52,027 nt of DNA from Sulfoacidibacillus ferrooxidans (GCF_022606465.1 NZ_JALBUF010000011.1:1-52027); one strand, 5' to 3'; shown: positions 1 through 8,709, counted from the first letter of the stretch. The notes: generated from the sequence alone by a model not told the origin. A program made the numbers and translations.

Positions 1-1
1 A

Positions 2-121
2 GGCGGGGACTACACTCTCAAGATCGAGAACCAATGGTCCCAAGGAGGAATTCGTAGTACCCCGACCACTACGAGAATTTTATCTCAAAACTCTTTGGAG
101 TACGTGACATTAATATACTAG
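2..121 (+). CDS. possible C-terminal end of an upstream protein (partial)
   Basis: A frame open from the left edge codes for about 39 residues (starting GGDYTLKIENQW) and stops at the TAG at 119-121. That stop lies against the SD sequence of the next gene (TAGGAGG), as expected for two genes in one transcript. The stretch has an alternating beta-strand look, but no family can be named from it. It could be a chance open frame, because only 40 codons are visible. Confidence 0.4.
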   Translation, partial: GGDYTLKIENQWSQGGIRSTPTTTRILSQNSLEYVTLIY

Positions 122-133
122 GAGGAATAAACA

Positions 134-1315
134 ATGAATTCGAGAAAACCTAAACGAATTGGTACATTAGTAGTGATGGGTATTGCAGGAATCGGAGCAT
201 TTTCTCTTTTGGGAAATGTAAGTCATCTAAATAATCCCTGGATTTTTCCCGGGGTTACGGTGAAACACGTACAAACGAGTAGAGCTACTGTAAACCAACT
301 TTCCTCAGATCAGATGTCATTCCCATTACAAACAGGTACTTCTCAAAACTGGGCGGGATATGTTGTACAACCCACACCGCAATCTAATGGTGAAAACAGT
401 GTAACTGGTAGTTGGACAGTGCCTGAGATATCAGGTAATCCAAATGGAAATGACGCACAATGGATAGGTCTAGGTGGCGTATCTAGTCATGATTTATTGC
501 AGATGGGCACAGTTGAACAAATGCAAAACGGACAACAAACATCCTATGTTTTTTGGGAGAAATTACCTGGAGCAGCAAGGCAAATGGTTCCTGTATCTGC
601 TGGTGATCAAGTGTCTTCGCAAATTGAGCCTATTGGGCAAAATACATGGAAACTTGTCGTTACAGTGACACCACAAAATGGTCAACCGTATTCTAGATCG
701 GTAACCGTGCATTTAAGTTCCTCTTATGCAAATGGAGTTGGATCCTCAGCCGAGTGGATTAGTGAAGATCCTTCCAATCAAAGTCATACCTTATTGCCAC
801 TTGGTGATATGGGGACAATTACCTATCAAGATGCGACTGTCAATGGTCAGGCCATCTCTGCTAGTGATCACCAAGTTGAACCATTAGAAATGGTTGGTGG
901 CATGGGATTACCTGAAGTTTTACCTACGCAATTAACAGGAAATGGTGAGAGTTTTAGTACTGTTATGAAGAATTTTTCTCAAAATGGTCTACAAAGCGTT
1001 AGTGGAGATGGGAGTGGGGGAGGAACCTTCATCATTCCTGGTATTGGAACAATTAGTGGTATTAATGGATTTGGCAATGGATTCGGAAATGGATTTGGAC
1101 AAGGCAATGGATTTAGTTGGGGTAATAGCAACTCATGGCCAAGCGCAGTTAACTTTCCGTCTGCTACGCAAGGCATTCAAATGCTACAGCAGTGGCAACA
1201 ATGGATCAATCAACAAACCCAACAAATACAAGAACAATTCCAACAAACACAACAACCGCAAATTCAAGTATGGCCAACTGGTTTTAGTCTTACATTTACT
1301 TCCTTTAACCGTTAA
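134..1315 (+). CDS. secreted G1-family (eqolisin) glutamic peptidase
   Basis: Acid-active secreted endopeptidase of family G1 (glutamic peptidases). An N-terminal hydrophobic segment (about residues 9-27) acts as signal or anchor. The core shows NWAGYVV (72-78), SWTVPEI (93-99), AQWIGLGG (108-115), LLQMG with the likely catalytic Gln123, and AEWISEDP with the likely catalytic Glu207; this matches the Gln/Glu dyad known for the family. After the core, a tail of about 100 residues has GFGN-type repeats (about 311-325) and a Gln-rich end, longer than fungal eqolisins. The start has a strong SD (AGGAGG) at good spacing. A hairpin terminator follows, so it is probably expressed alone or with the partial frame before it. 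Such enzymes are typical of acidophiles. Confidence 0.85.
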   Translation: MNSRKPKRIGTLVVMGIAGIGAFSLLGNVSHLNNPWIFPGVTVKHVQTSRATVNQLSSDQMSFPLQTGTSQNWAGYVVQPTPQSNGENSVTGSWTVPEISGNPNGNDAQWIGLGGVSSHDLLQMGTVEQMQNGQQTSYVFWEKLPGAARQMVPVSAGDQVSSQIEPIGQNTWKLVVTVTPQNGQPYSRSVTVHLSSSYANGVGSSAEWISEDPSNQSHTLLPLGDMGTITYQDATVNGQAISASDHQVEPLEMVGGMGLPEVLPTQLTGNGESFSTVMKNFSQNGLQSVSGDGSGGGTFIIPGIGTISGINGFGNGFGNGFGQGNGFSWGNSNSWPSAVNFPSATQGIQMLQQWQQWINQQTQQIQEQFQQTQQPQIQVWPTGFSLTFTSFNR

Positions 1316-1333
1316 CGTTATCATACAACTATA

Positions 1334-1380
1334 TAAAAATAGGTTTAGTGGCTGTTTACTGCTACTAAACCTATTTTTTT
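1334..1380 (+). terminator. intrinsic terminator after the G1 peptidase
   Basis: A long inverted repeat (AATAGGTTTAGT ... ACTAAACCTATT) ends in a run of T on the plus strand. It lies between the peptidase stop and the MotB-like gene and should end the peptidase transcript. Confidence 0.85.
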
Positions 1381-1471
1381 GGCAGGAATTCAGCAAGATA
1401 AGTGGAATTAATTAATGAAGGTCTTTACAGATCGAAATTATGGGCATAGTGCTAAAGGGAGAACTACATAG

Positions 1472-2218
1472 ATGAGTTCGCGTCGTTCAAGAGGTCCAAA
1501 GATTAAAAAGGAAAATTCAGAACGTTGGTTGCTAACCTATTCAGATTTAATCACTTTATTATTGGCTTTTTTTATCATCATGTATAGTATTGCAAGTTTA
1601 AATCAAGGTAAATTTCAACAGTTAGCAGAATCACTTCATGATGCACTTTCTGGTTCGAGTAATCCGATCACTTTTAGTTCAGAAGGTGCTAATAAAAGTC
1701 TATTACAAAATACCTCACTCACTGTAGCGCAACAAGATCAGATCGCTGCGATTATAAAAGAAAATCACTTATTTTCTGATATCTATAGGGAGTTAGAGCA
1801 GTACATATCAGCGCATCATTTACAAGCTAGCGTGCAAGCAGTAGATGAACCTAAAGGTATAAGGATAGCCATTCATTCTGATGTTTTATTTGACAATGGA
1901 TCAGATCAATTACGGCCACAAGCATTAGAGATTCTACAAGGGGTTGTTCCATTTTTAAATAAAGTGACAACAAGCATTCAAGTCAACGGATACACAGATA
2001 GTGTCCCCATTAGAACGCAACAATTTCCTTCCAATTGGTATCTATCAACCGACCGTGCGGCAGGTGTAGTTTCTTATCTCATTACAAGAGGCGTAAATCC
2101 AACTCGGTTATCCGCCCAAGGATTTAGCAAATATCGTCCTATAGCTACGAATGCAACTGCGGCAGGAAGACAATCCAACCGTCGAGTAGATATTGTTTTA
2201 TTGCACAGTTGGTATTAA
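1472..2218 (+). CDS. motB: MotB-like flagellar stator protein with OmpA domain
   Basis: Stator component that anchors to peptidoglycan and conducts ions for the flagellar motor. A short basic cytoplasmic N-terminus precedes one membrane segment (about residues 24-42) with TYSDLITLLLAFF; Asp25 is at the position of the ion-binding Asp of MotB/MotS. The C-terminal OmpA/MotB domain has LFDNGSDQL, the NGYTDSVP motif and NRRVDI near the end. Length (248 residues) fits MotB. The usual partner MotA is not next to it: a G1 peptidase precedes it and a convergent deacetylase gene follows. It could belong to either the H+ (MotB) or Na+ (MotS) type. The SD AAAGGGAG lies upstream of the ATG. Confidence 0.85.
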   Translation: MSSRRSRGPKIKKENSERWLLTYSDLITLLLAFFIIMYSIASLNQGKFQQLAESLHDALSGSSNPITFSSEGANKSLLQNTSLTVAQQDQIAAIIKENHLFSDIYRELEQYISAHHLQASVQAVDEPKGIRIAIHSDVLFDNGSDQLRPQALEILQGVVPFLNKVTTSIQVNGYTDSVPIRTQQFPSNWYLSTDRAAGVVSYLITRGVNPTRLSAQGFSKYRPIATNATAAGRQSNRRVDIVLLHSWY

Positions 2219-2233
2219 AAATACCATGAATTG

Positions 2234-2926
2234 TTACTTTGATAATTGTAAAAGTTCGCTAATTGTAACCACTCTATATTGTTTACGTTCTAAGGCCGGT
2301 AAAAGAACCTTTAACGCTTGCACAGTATTAGTTTGTTTGCTAGCTCCATCATGGAATAAGATGATATCCCCTGGGTGTATATGATCTAATACGTGTTGAG
2401 TAATAGAGGAGGCGATACGTCCATTCCAGTCTCTTGTATCTTGATCCCATGCCCAAAGCACGATGCGCAAATGAGCCTGTTTAGCAGCTTGCCTTATGAG
2501 TGGATTGATGATCCCCATTGGAGGTCGAAAGTACTTTGGATAGATCCCTGTGGCACGGTATACTTGTTCTTGAGTTAATTTGATCTCTTGAACAGCACTT
2601 GGTGAACTCCAATGTAGGTCATGTGAAAAAGAATGATTACCAACTTCATTTCCTTTTTCAACTTCATATTTTATAATATTTGGATATTGTGCAACTTTAC
2701 GTCCAATGACAAAAAAAGTAGCATGTGCATGATGACTAGTTAATTGTTGTACGATTTGCTTTGTGTATAGGGGATCTGGTCCGTCATCAAAAGTAAAGGC
2801 AACTATTTTCTGTGTCGTTTCAACTCTATGCAATAGTTCAGGATCGGAAAATTCGGTTTGTGATGCTGATAAAGTAAAAAACAACTGACTGACGATCATC
2901 AATTTCACTATGGCTGGGTAGATCAC
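2234..2926 (-). CDS. secreted polysaccharide deacetylase (CE4/NodB domain)
   Basis: Metal-dependent deacetylase of carbohydrate esterase family 4, probably acting on peptidoglycan or another N-acetylated wall glycan outside the membrane. An N-terminal hydrophobic stretch (residues 5-21) looks like a signal peptide or anchor. All family motifs are visible: TFDDGP (Asp47/Asp48), HSFSH (His98/His102), RPPMG (134-138), DTRDW, and LFHDG near the C-terminus. The start is GTG with the SD AGGAGA about 8 bases upstream. It resembles the PdaB/YlxY-type sporulation deacetylases in size, but the subgroup cannot be fixed from sequence alone. It converges with the MotB-like gene with a 15-base gap. Confidence 0.88.
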   Translation of the reverse strand: MIYPAIVKLMIVSQLFFTLSASQTEFSDPELLHRVETTQKIVAFTFDDGPDPLYTKQIVQQLTSHHAHATFFVIGRKVAQYPNIIKYEVEKGNEVGNHSFSHDLHWSSPSAVQEIKLTQEQVYRATGIYPKYFRPPMGIINPLIRQAAKQAHLRIVLWAWDQDTRDWNGRIASSITQHVLDHIHPGDIILFHDGASKQTNTVQALKVLLPALERKQYRVVTISELLQLSK

Positions 2927-2970
2927 GAACGCGTCTCCTGTCTGCTACTAAACGACTTGTTATGGTATAT

Positions 2971-3207
2971 TTAGTCTAAACAAATAAACTCAGTCGTATG
3001 CAAGGAATTTTGTTCGATCAAACACACCTCACGAAGTAGTCGTTGTTGCATGAGGTTTTTCATTTGTTCTAGGACAAATTCTTGTCTCATTTTTTCGATA
3101 GGGCAACTTGGACAAAGTGCTGAACCATAAGCGCCACATATGTGATGACAATATTCATTAGCATTTTCTGATGATGCTTTGCAATAATTTTGATCGTTTG
3201 AGTGCAT
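2971..3207 (-). CDS. small Cys-rich protein of unknown function
   Basis: 78 residues, not recognised. It has Cys at 9, 20, 24, 32 and 35, including a CHHIC and a CPSC element, which could bind a metal ion. The C-terminal half is helical and rich in Gln, Glu and Leu. A possible SD (AGGAG) lies about 12 bases before the ATG, farther than usual. It lies upstream of the deacetylase gene on the same strand with a 44-base gap, so the two may be cotranscribed. Confidence 0.5.
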   Translation of the reverse strand: MHSNDQNYCKASSENANEYCHHICGAYGSALCPSCPIEKMRQEFVLEQMKNLMQQRLLREVCLIEQNSLHTTEFICLD

Positions 3208-3409
3208 AAGTAGGTTTGGCTCCTATACGAGTAATATAAACGAATGAATATGACATCCCTTATTAAACAATGTCGTCAGATGCCTGTAAATAGCGAACGA
3301 TGTCTTAGTTTGTCGAATAGCGACGAGAGCACAATACGCGAAACTTTCCGTCAATATGTGATGGCACTAAATCAACGTCCGATAATATACATTATGTTAA
3401 CTAGTTTAT

Positions 3410-3437
3410 AAAAAAATAAAGGACTTGCGCCCTTATT
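3410..3437 (-). terminator. intrinsic terminator after dnaD
   Basis: On the minus strand AATAAGGG and CCTTTATT pair around a 7-base loop and are followed by seven T. It lies directly after the dnaD stop and ends the long minus-strand operon. Confidence 0.75.
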
Positions 3438-3448
3438 GTCAACATGTG

Positions 3449-4228
3449 TTATGGTGATGTCTCTCTTTGCTCTGAACCATCCTTTTTTCGAAATACTTCA
3501 TAAAATCGTTCGTATTTCCCCGGTTGTACAGCAGGAACAATTTGTTCTTTATTAGCGTCCCCAATACGTGCTTTGTCCTGACTAAAATCTGTTTTTGAAC
3601 GTTGCCCATTCGTTTTTGTGTTCAAACGTTTATTCGTTCGATCACCTGAACGAGCACGATAATTTTGTCTGTACTCTTGTAATTGTTGCTCAGATTTCAG
3701 ATTAGCTCTAGACCAATCTGTCAATACAGTATCTACATAGCGAAAATTATAAACGCCAGCCAATACCGACTCTCTTAGCGCTTCAATAATTAACCATTGT
3801 GGATATTGATCCTCATCAATCCATTGCATAATTTGTTCGTATTCAAGTGGAGATAACAATCTTCCAAATTCTTCTTCAAAGCGATTGTAAATGAGAGCAA
3901 CTGTATTTGAGCGATTTTCTAGTCCCAGAAGGCGTTCTATCAATGGCCGTAAACTCACACGTTCATGTTGATGTAACAACAGCCCCTGCCCCATTAATCC
4001 TTGAATAATAACAGCTATGCGTTCTTTAGATAAGGTCATGCGCAAAGCTAAGTCATCTAATCTTGGAAAGGAATGTTCCACTTGTTGTGATGCAATAATA
4101 TGAATGATAACGAGAAATTCCTCATCACTTAACCCTATCGAATGATAACGCTGAAATAAAATATATGGGAATGTAGCATAACTTTCCTCTAACGCATCTA
4201 ATGCTTGGTCGAGGGGTTTATTGGTCAC
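3449..4228 (-). CDS. dnaD: DnaD-family replication initiation/primosome protein
   Basis: DnaD helps load the replicative helicase at the origin and during restart. The N-terminal half (about 15-110) is a winged-helix DDBH1-type domain. The middle (about 112-185) is a DnaB_2/DDBH2 domain with FEEEFGRLLSPLEYEQIMQW and the YNFRYVDTVLTDW motif. The basic C-terminal tail (about 190-259) is rich in Arg, Lys, Asn and Gln and likely binds DNA. The GTG start has the SD GGAGGTGG. It follows asnS, as in B. subtilis, but with a large perfect hairpin in the gap. The next gene in B. subtilis, nth, is not here; a terminator follows instead. Confidence 0.88.
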   Translation of the reverse strand: MTNKPLDQALDALEESYATFPYILFQRYHSIGLSDEEFLVIIHIIASQQVEHSFPRLDDLALRMTLSKERIAVIIQGLMGQGLLLHQHERVSLRPLIERLLGLENRSNTVALIYNRFEEEFGRLLSPLEYEQIMQWIDEDQYPQWLIIEALRESVLAGVYNFRYVDTVLTDWSRANLKSEQQLQEYRQNYRARSGDRTNKRLNTKTNGQRSKTDFSQDKARIGDANKEQIVPAVQPGKYERFYEVFRKKDGSEQRETSP

Positions 4229-4288
4229 GAGGTACCACCTCCGCTATCAGTATACCATTCTCCTATGAACGCTAATAGGGGAATTTTT

Positions 4289-4341
4289 ATGGGGAGGATA
4301 TTTTCTGGAGGGTCTATACTTCCAGAAAATATCCTCCCCAT
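4289..4341. repeat. perfect 21-bp inverted repeat between asnS and dnaD
   Basis: Positions 4289-4309 and 4321-4341 are exact reverse complements, separated by an 11-base loop. In the asnS-dnaD direction the hairpin is followed by A-rich, not U-rich, sequence, so it is not a classical terminator. It may control readthrough or mRNA stability. Confidence 0.8.
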
Positions 4342-4356
4342 ATGACGTGTACTGTC

Positions 4357-5652
4357 CTATGGATAGAGGCGATATAACAGGCGTGGGAAGGGAATGGTTT
4401 CACGAACATGCTCCAGTCCACATATCCATGCTACGGTCCGTTCTAACCCTAGCCCAAAGCCCGCATGTGGCACAGATCCATATTTTCTAAGATCCATATA
4501 CCACGCATAATCTTCTTCAGACAGATCATGTTCTTTAAAACGTGCCAAAAGAAGTTCGGGATCATCAATACGTTGGGATCCACCAATGATCTCACCGTAC
4601 CCTTCTGGCGCAAGTAAATCAGCACATAAAACGACCTCTGGACGCTCTGGATCGGGTTTCATGTAAAAAGCCTTAATGGATGTCGGGAATTTTTCTATAA
4701 AGACAGGACGTTCAAAATGTTCTACAATAGCTGCTTCATGTGGTGCTCCAAAATCTTCTCCCCAAGTAATGTCATGCCCATCTTTTTGCAATAATGCAAT
4801 GGCATCATCGTATGTGATTCTAGGAAATGGCGCCACATACTTCTGTAAAATCGAGGTGTCGCGTCCAATGGCTTTTAGTTCAACCGAGCAATTAGTCAGT
4901 ACGTGTTGAATAATATGAGACACCAATTGTTCTTGTACGATTAAGCTTTCTTCATGAGTAGTAAAAACCATTTCCGGTTCAATCATCCAAAATTCAATTA
5001 AATGACGCCTTGTTTTAGATTTTTCTGCACGAAAAGTAGGGCCAAACGAATACACTCTGCCAAATGCTAATGCTGCAGCTTCCATGTATAACTGACCACT
5101 TTGAGTAAGAAAAGCATCGCGATCAAAATACTCTGTATGAAATAGATTGGTTGTTCCTTCACATGAAGATGGCGTTAAAATAGGCGGATCTACTTGCGTG
5201 AACTCATTTTCATCAAGAAAGGCGCGAATAGCTTTTATAATTTCTGCGCGAATTTTCAAAATCGCTCTTTGCCTAGGAGCGCGAATCCAAAGATGACGAT
5301 GATCCAGTAAAAAATCTACGCCGTGTTCTTTAGGAGTGATCGGATAATCGTGTGTCTCATGAATGATTTCTACATTTGAAACTTGCAACTCTACTCCAGA
5401 AGGTGCTCGTTCATCACGAACAACTACTCCTTGAATCTGTACTGAACTCTCTTGAGTAAGTGATACTGCATTGTGAAATACCTCTTCAGTAACATCTGCT
5501 TTCGTTACAACGCCTTGCACAAATCCGCTGCCATCGCGCAATTGGAGAAAGGCCACTTTCCCTGATGACCGTTTAGTGTGTAACCAACCTTGAATAACAA
5601 CTGTTTGATCAATATGTTCTGGTAAATGTTTAATAAGAACCGTTTGAACCAT
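4357..5652 (-). CDS. asnS: asparaginyl-tRNA synthetase
   Basis: Class II synthetase charging tRNA-Asn. The N-terminal OB-fold (about 18-95) has [11 protein letters not shown] and [10 protein letters not shown]. The catalytic domain has class II motif 2 (FRAE at 207-210, then [11 protein letters not shown]) and motif 3 (GLGLER at 400-405). The 431-residue length matches bacterial AsnRS. An ATG five codons upstream is possible, but GGAGG sits right behind it and 8 bases before the ATG chosen here, so the shorter form is preferred. It follows the short FtsH-like gene, where B. subtilis has aspB, and precedes dnaD. No T-box is seen upstream. Confidence 0.95.
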   Translation of the reverse strand: MVQTVLIKHLPEHIDQTVVIQGWLHTKRSSGKVAFLQLRDGSGFVQGVVTKADVTEEVFHNAVSLTQESSVQIQGVVVRDERAPSGVELQVSNVEIIHETHDYPITPKEHGVDFLLDHRHLWIRAPRQRAILKIRAEIIKAIRAFLDENEFTQVDPPILTPSSCEGTTNLFHTEYFDRDAFLTQSGQLYMEAAALAFGRVYSFGPTFRAEKSKTRRHLIEFWMIEPEMVFTTHEESLIVQEQLVSHIIQHVLTNCSVELKAIGRDTSILQKYVAPFPRITYDDAIALLQKDGHDITWGEDFGAPHEAAIVEHFERPVFIEKFPTSIKAFYMKPDPERPEVVLCADLLAPEGYGEIIGGSQRIDDPELLLARFKEHDLSEEDYAWYMDLRKYGSVPHAGFGLGLERTVAWICGLEHVRETIPFPRLLYRLYP

Positions 5653-5729
5653 GTAGTAAACCTCCATAAGATAGTTATGATCTATTGGCTATAAAAAATC
5701 AGTTTCATCATAGAGTAACTGTACATATT

Positions 5730-5771
5730 CTAAAAAGAAAACTCCTACAATGCAAATCATCGCAGGAGTTT
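5730..5771 (-). terminator. intrinsic terminator after the FtsH-like gene
   Basis: On the minus strand AAACTCCTGCGATG pairs with CATTGTAGGAGTTT (with two G-U pairs) and is followed by a T-rich run. It separates the protease gene from asnS, so asnS-dnaD likely has its own promoter in the 5653-5730 region. Confidence 0.8.
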
Positions 5772-5791
5772 ATATAATTCTTGACAAATCA

Positions 5792-7351
5792 TTAGTTAGC
5801 TAGGCGCGTTATTTCACTGGGTTCCACCAACTGTTCCGAAGTCGTGACTGAGTACGTTTCAGGTAATGATGTTGAAACGAAGCGATCTTTACACTCTGTC
5901 AACCATTCGCGAAATTCAGTTCCATCAATACTTTCCGTCGCCACAACATATTGTGCATAATCATGAAGATCTTGTGCAAACGGGGTAAGTACTTCTCTTG
6001 TCCGCTGCTCAATCTCAGAGAGAATAAAACGCACTTCTTCGTCTAAAATACCGTCTGGCAAGTGCTCTTCAGCTACGATCCCCATGCGACTGAGGCCACA
6101 CATCACTTCTGTTCTAGCTATACGACTGGCTTGTAAAAAATCATTTTGTGCTCCTGTTGAGCGGTTATTAAACACTAGGCTTTCAGCCATTGCACCACCT
6201 AGAGCTACGACGACTTGCTGATCCAATTGTTCTTTTGTATACAGATAACCGTCTGTTTCAGGGATTTGTCGCACAAACCCTAACGCGTTACCACGTGGCG
6301 CAATCGTAATATGCGATACAGAAAATGGGCGCATCATTTCAGATGCAATAGCATGACCGAGTTCATGAACTGCAACTCGAAATAATTCATCAGAAGTTGG
6401 ATGCCTGCCTGTCTTCTCTCCCATCAACACTTTATCGACCGCATCGCGAAAATAAGCTTGAGTAATTTGTGTGGAATTATCACGTAAAGCAATAATAGCC
6501 GCTTCATTGCATAAACTTTCTAATTGCGCACCAGAAAACCCGTAAGATTCACGAGCGATGTGCTCTAAATCCACATCACTAGCAAGTGGTTTATCTTTAG
6601 TTTGAATGCGTAGAATATGCAATCGACCATCCTTATCAGGTAGGTCTACACGAATCTGCCTATCAAATCTACCTGGTCTAAGAAGTGCACTATCTAGAAT
6701 ATCCGAGCGATTAGTAGCTGCTATGACAAGAACCATGGGACTTTGCGTCGTCTGCATGCCATCCATTTCAGTCAGTAATTGATTTAATGTTTGATCGTAT
6801 TCTTGGTGGCTATGACCACCACGCTTTCCGCCCACTACGTCAATTTCATCAATAAAAACGATTGCACTATCTTTACCTTCTTTGCGAGCACTTTGCCTTG
6901 CACGACGAAAAATATCGCGAACACGCTGAGCTCCAACACCAACGTACATCTCCACAAATTCACTACCAGAAGCCGAGATAAAGGCTGAATCAGTATATGT
7001 GGCAGCCGCTTTTGCCATTAATGTCTTACCTGTGCCTGGAGGCCCTGTCAATAAGATTCCCTTTAATGGTCGAATACCTAATGATCGTATCTTTTCTCGA
7101 TAACGCAAAAAATCAAGTGCTTCCATTAACTCGCGTTTAGCATGATCTTGACCACCGATATGATCAAAATTAATTGCATGTCGCACAGCTGTCTCTTTGG
7201 AACCAGTAGGTGCCATCATTTGACGTCGCTCCATGAGCGTATATATGGCAAATCCAACAGCTATCAGCAATAGTACAGGCAATACATTAATCCCAATGAC
7301 CGCTAAGAAGATGACTAAGGCAACAGCAAATCCAATGAGCCAATCCCTCAC
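5792..7351 (-). CDS. short FtsH-like membrane AAA+ zinc metalloprotease
   Basis: ATP-dependent membrane protease related to FtsH. The N-terminus has two close hydrophobic segments (about 5-37) with no extracytoplasmic domain, unlike housekeeping FtsH. The AAA module has Walker A GPPGTGKT (103-110), Walker B IVFIDEID (164-171) and the second region of homology ATNRSD ... RPGRFDRQ (212-232). The protease domain has the zinc motif HELGH (329-333) and a probable third ligand Asp404 in NDFLQAS. At 519 residues it is well short of the usual 600-plus and is probably a second, specialised FtsH. Its GTG start overlaps the stop of the upstream membrane protein (GTGA), so the two are translationally coupled. 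A strong terminator follows. Confidence 0.88.
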   Translation of the reverse strand: MRDWLIGFAVALVIFLAVIGINVLPVLLLIAVGFAIYTLMERRQMMAPTGSKETAVRHAINFDHIGGQDHAKRELMEALDFLRYREKIRSLGIRPLKGILLTGPPGTGKTLMAKAAATYTDSAFISASGSEFVEMYVGVGAQRVRDIFRRARQSARKEGKDSAIVFIDEIDVVGGKRGGHSHQEYDQTLNQLLTEMDGMQTTQSPMVLVIAATNRSDILDSALLRPGRFDRQIRVDLPDKDGRLHILRIQTKDKPLASDVDLEHIARESYGFSGAQLESLCNEAAIIALRDNSTQITQAYFRDAVDKVLMGEKTGRHPTSDELFRVAVHELGHAIASEMMRPFSVSHITIAPRGNALGFVRQIPETDGYLYTKEQLDQQVVVALGGAMAESLVFNNRSTGAQNDFLQASRIARTEVMCGLSRMGIVAEEHLPDGILDEEVRFILSEIEQRTREVLTPFAQDLHDYAQYVVATESIDGTEFREWLTECKDRFVSTSLPETYSVTTSEQLVEPSEITRLAN

Positions 7352-7860
7352 TGTCCATCCCCCCCTAGTGCCTTATTGGTATAAGGCACAATACTGTACA
7401 AGTAATTTTTATTTTGAGTGAGTTGAATAAAAATATCTTGACTGTTCATAGTAACTGTACATTGTACATGCTGTTCTTTAGCTGATGCATCTAGTTCTTT
7501 AATCATAGATACATACATGCCTTGAGCAATCCCTTGATTTAAGATGGGTTGTATGTTTTCAAATACATTCGTGAGGACTTTTGATGGATGATCTTTTAAT
7601 ATGATATTAATGGGGCCGCCTAAACTAGACGCCACATCCGATTGAATTTGCATATAAGTGGTTTGTAAATCTTGTACAGGACCTAAGGAAACTGTGACAG
7701 ACGGAGTCTGAGAAGTTTCGTTCACCTGTACATCATGAACTTCTGGAATGTGCGAAAGATGATCTTCTAGTGGTTGAATAACATCATATGTGCGATAGAC
7801 TTGGAGACCTCCAAATAGCACAATCAATGTTAGAAGAAGTGCAGCAAGTGCCGGTAACAT
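7348..7860 (-). CDS. membrane-anchored protein of unknown function, coupled to the FtsH-like protease
   Basis: About 170 residues with one N-terminal membrane segment (about 2-20) and an exported remainder; not recognised. The rest is mixed alpha/beta with no Cys pair or known motif seen. The chosen ATG has GAGG about 6 bases upstream; a GTG eight codons earlier (7884) is possible, but its SD is too close. Its last four bases overlap the start of the FtsH-like gene, and it follows tseB on the same strand. The coupling suggests a partner, adaptor or substrate of the protease; that is inference. Confidence 0.7.
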   Translation of the reverse strand: MLPALAALLLTLIVLFGGLQVYRTYDVIQPLEDHLSHIPEVHDVQVNETSQTPSVTVSLGPVQDLQTTYMQIQSDVASSLGGPINIILKDHPSKVLTNVFENIQPILNQGIAQGMYVSMIKELDASAKEQHVQCTVTMNSQDIFIQLTQNKNYLYSIVPYTNKALGGDGQ

Positions 7861-7983
7861 GCGAATCCTCGACAAATGAACCACTCTCCCTCAAATGATC
7901 TAGTAAGAGTATACCATTTATCAATGGGAAGAGCAGCCCGCAAAGTAGACCAAGAAGACATAGAAATTCCTTTGTTGCGCGGA

Positions 7984-8520
7984 TTATTCCACTTGAGGAA
8001 TATGATTCGTTTGAAAATCATAAAAAAGCTTTCCTGTATACATATCTACATAAGCAAATAAAAAGCCTCCATCTGCAAGTCGTGCTGTCACTTGCCACAC
8101 TGCGTTACCACTCGCTTTATTGGATAAAGGCGTATCTAAATTTTTGTCGATAAGTCCAGGTATGACTGACACAATCGAAGCAATAGGCAGATGCAATGCA
8201 TGGACTGCATCGATTGCACGAGATTCAGATACTGTTTGATCTTGATAGACAATAGTAGCTTCGTGATGTCGAACAAACACATATAAGGTCCTTCCAAGTG
8301 AATCTGTTCCTGTTACAGTCACATCAGAAGGATCACCTGTATAAATTTGCGAGTCTTCTACATGCTGCAATGGTGTATGATCAAGTGCAAACTCTGTAGC
8401 TGTTGACAGAGTGTTATTAGTAGCTGTAAGCAGTGGCAGTAGCCACACAAGCAGTAGAACAACCACACAAATAAAAATAACGCTAACGCTCATGACAGTG
8501 TAAGCAATTTTATTTCTCAT
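7984..8520 (-). CDS. tseB: TseB/YpmB-like cell wall regulator
   Basis: Membrane protein of the YpmB/TseB type: one N-terminal transmembrane segment (about 8-32) followed by two PepSY-like units outside the membrane, the second ending in GGFLFAYVDMYTGKLFYDF. In B. subtilis TseB influences cell-wall elongation through PBP2A. Length (178) fits the family (about 160). Gene order ypmA-ypmB upstream of asnS-dnaD supports the call. The start overlaps the ypmA stop by four bases (ATGA). The 120-base gap to the next gene contains no obvious terminator. Confidence 0.8.
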   Translation of the reverse strand: MRNKIAYTVMSVSVIFICVVVLLLVWLLPLLTATNNTLSTATEFALDHTPLQHVEDSQIYTGDPSDVTVTGTDSLGRTLYVFVRHHEATIVYQDQTVSESRAIDAVHALHLPIASIVSVIPGLIDKNLDTPLSNKASGNAVWQVTARLADGGFLFAYVDMYTGKLFYDFQTNHIPQVE

Positions 8521-8690
8521 ACGTCCGTCCTATAGATGGTTACTGTGTATTTCCCAGGATGATCTGCTTTTGCAAGTCCAAAAATTACATCTTTATCTTT
8601 TAGGTTGCGATTTAAAAAATCAATTAAGACATAAAGCTCAGCTGATCCTTCCACTTCCTTAACTGCGAGAACACGATTTATCTGATCCAT
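8517..8690 (-). CDS. ypmA: YpmA-like small protein (DUF4264)
   Basis: 57 residues, beginning MDQINRVLAVKEVEG and continuing with DFLNRNLKDKDVIFGLAK and KYTVTIYRTD. This matches the B. subtilis YpmA pattern (DFLNK.LK..D..FGLA ... TIYRT). Function is unknown. Its stop overlaps the tseB start (ATGA), and the ypmA-ypmB order is conserved, which supports the call. AGGAGA lies about 12-14 bases upstream of the ATG, a long spacing. It lies between surE and tseB. Confidence 0.8.
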   Translation of the reverse strand: MDQINRVLAVKEVEGSAELYVLIDFLNRNLKDKDVIFGLAKADHPGKYTVTIYRTDV

Positions 8691-8709
8691 AAATAGTTTT
8701 CGTCTCTCC

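Noticed and set aside
984-1415. Second open frame inside the G1 peptidase repeats
   Set aside because: It is a shadow frame produced by the repetitive codons of the peptidase tail.
3244-3411. Plus-strand open frame of 55 codons between the Cys-rich gene and dnaD
   Set aside because: No Shine-Dalgarno sequence before either ATG, and its 3' end runs into the dnaD terminator; kept out for lack of support.
5653-5790. T-box leader before asnS
   Set aside because: The gap is short, mostly taken by the preceding terminator, and has no T-box sequence (TGGNACCGCG).
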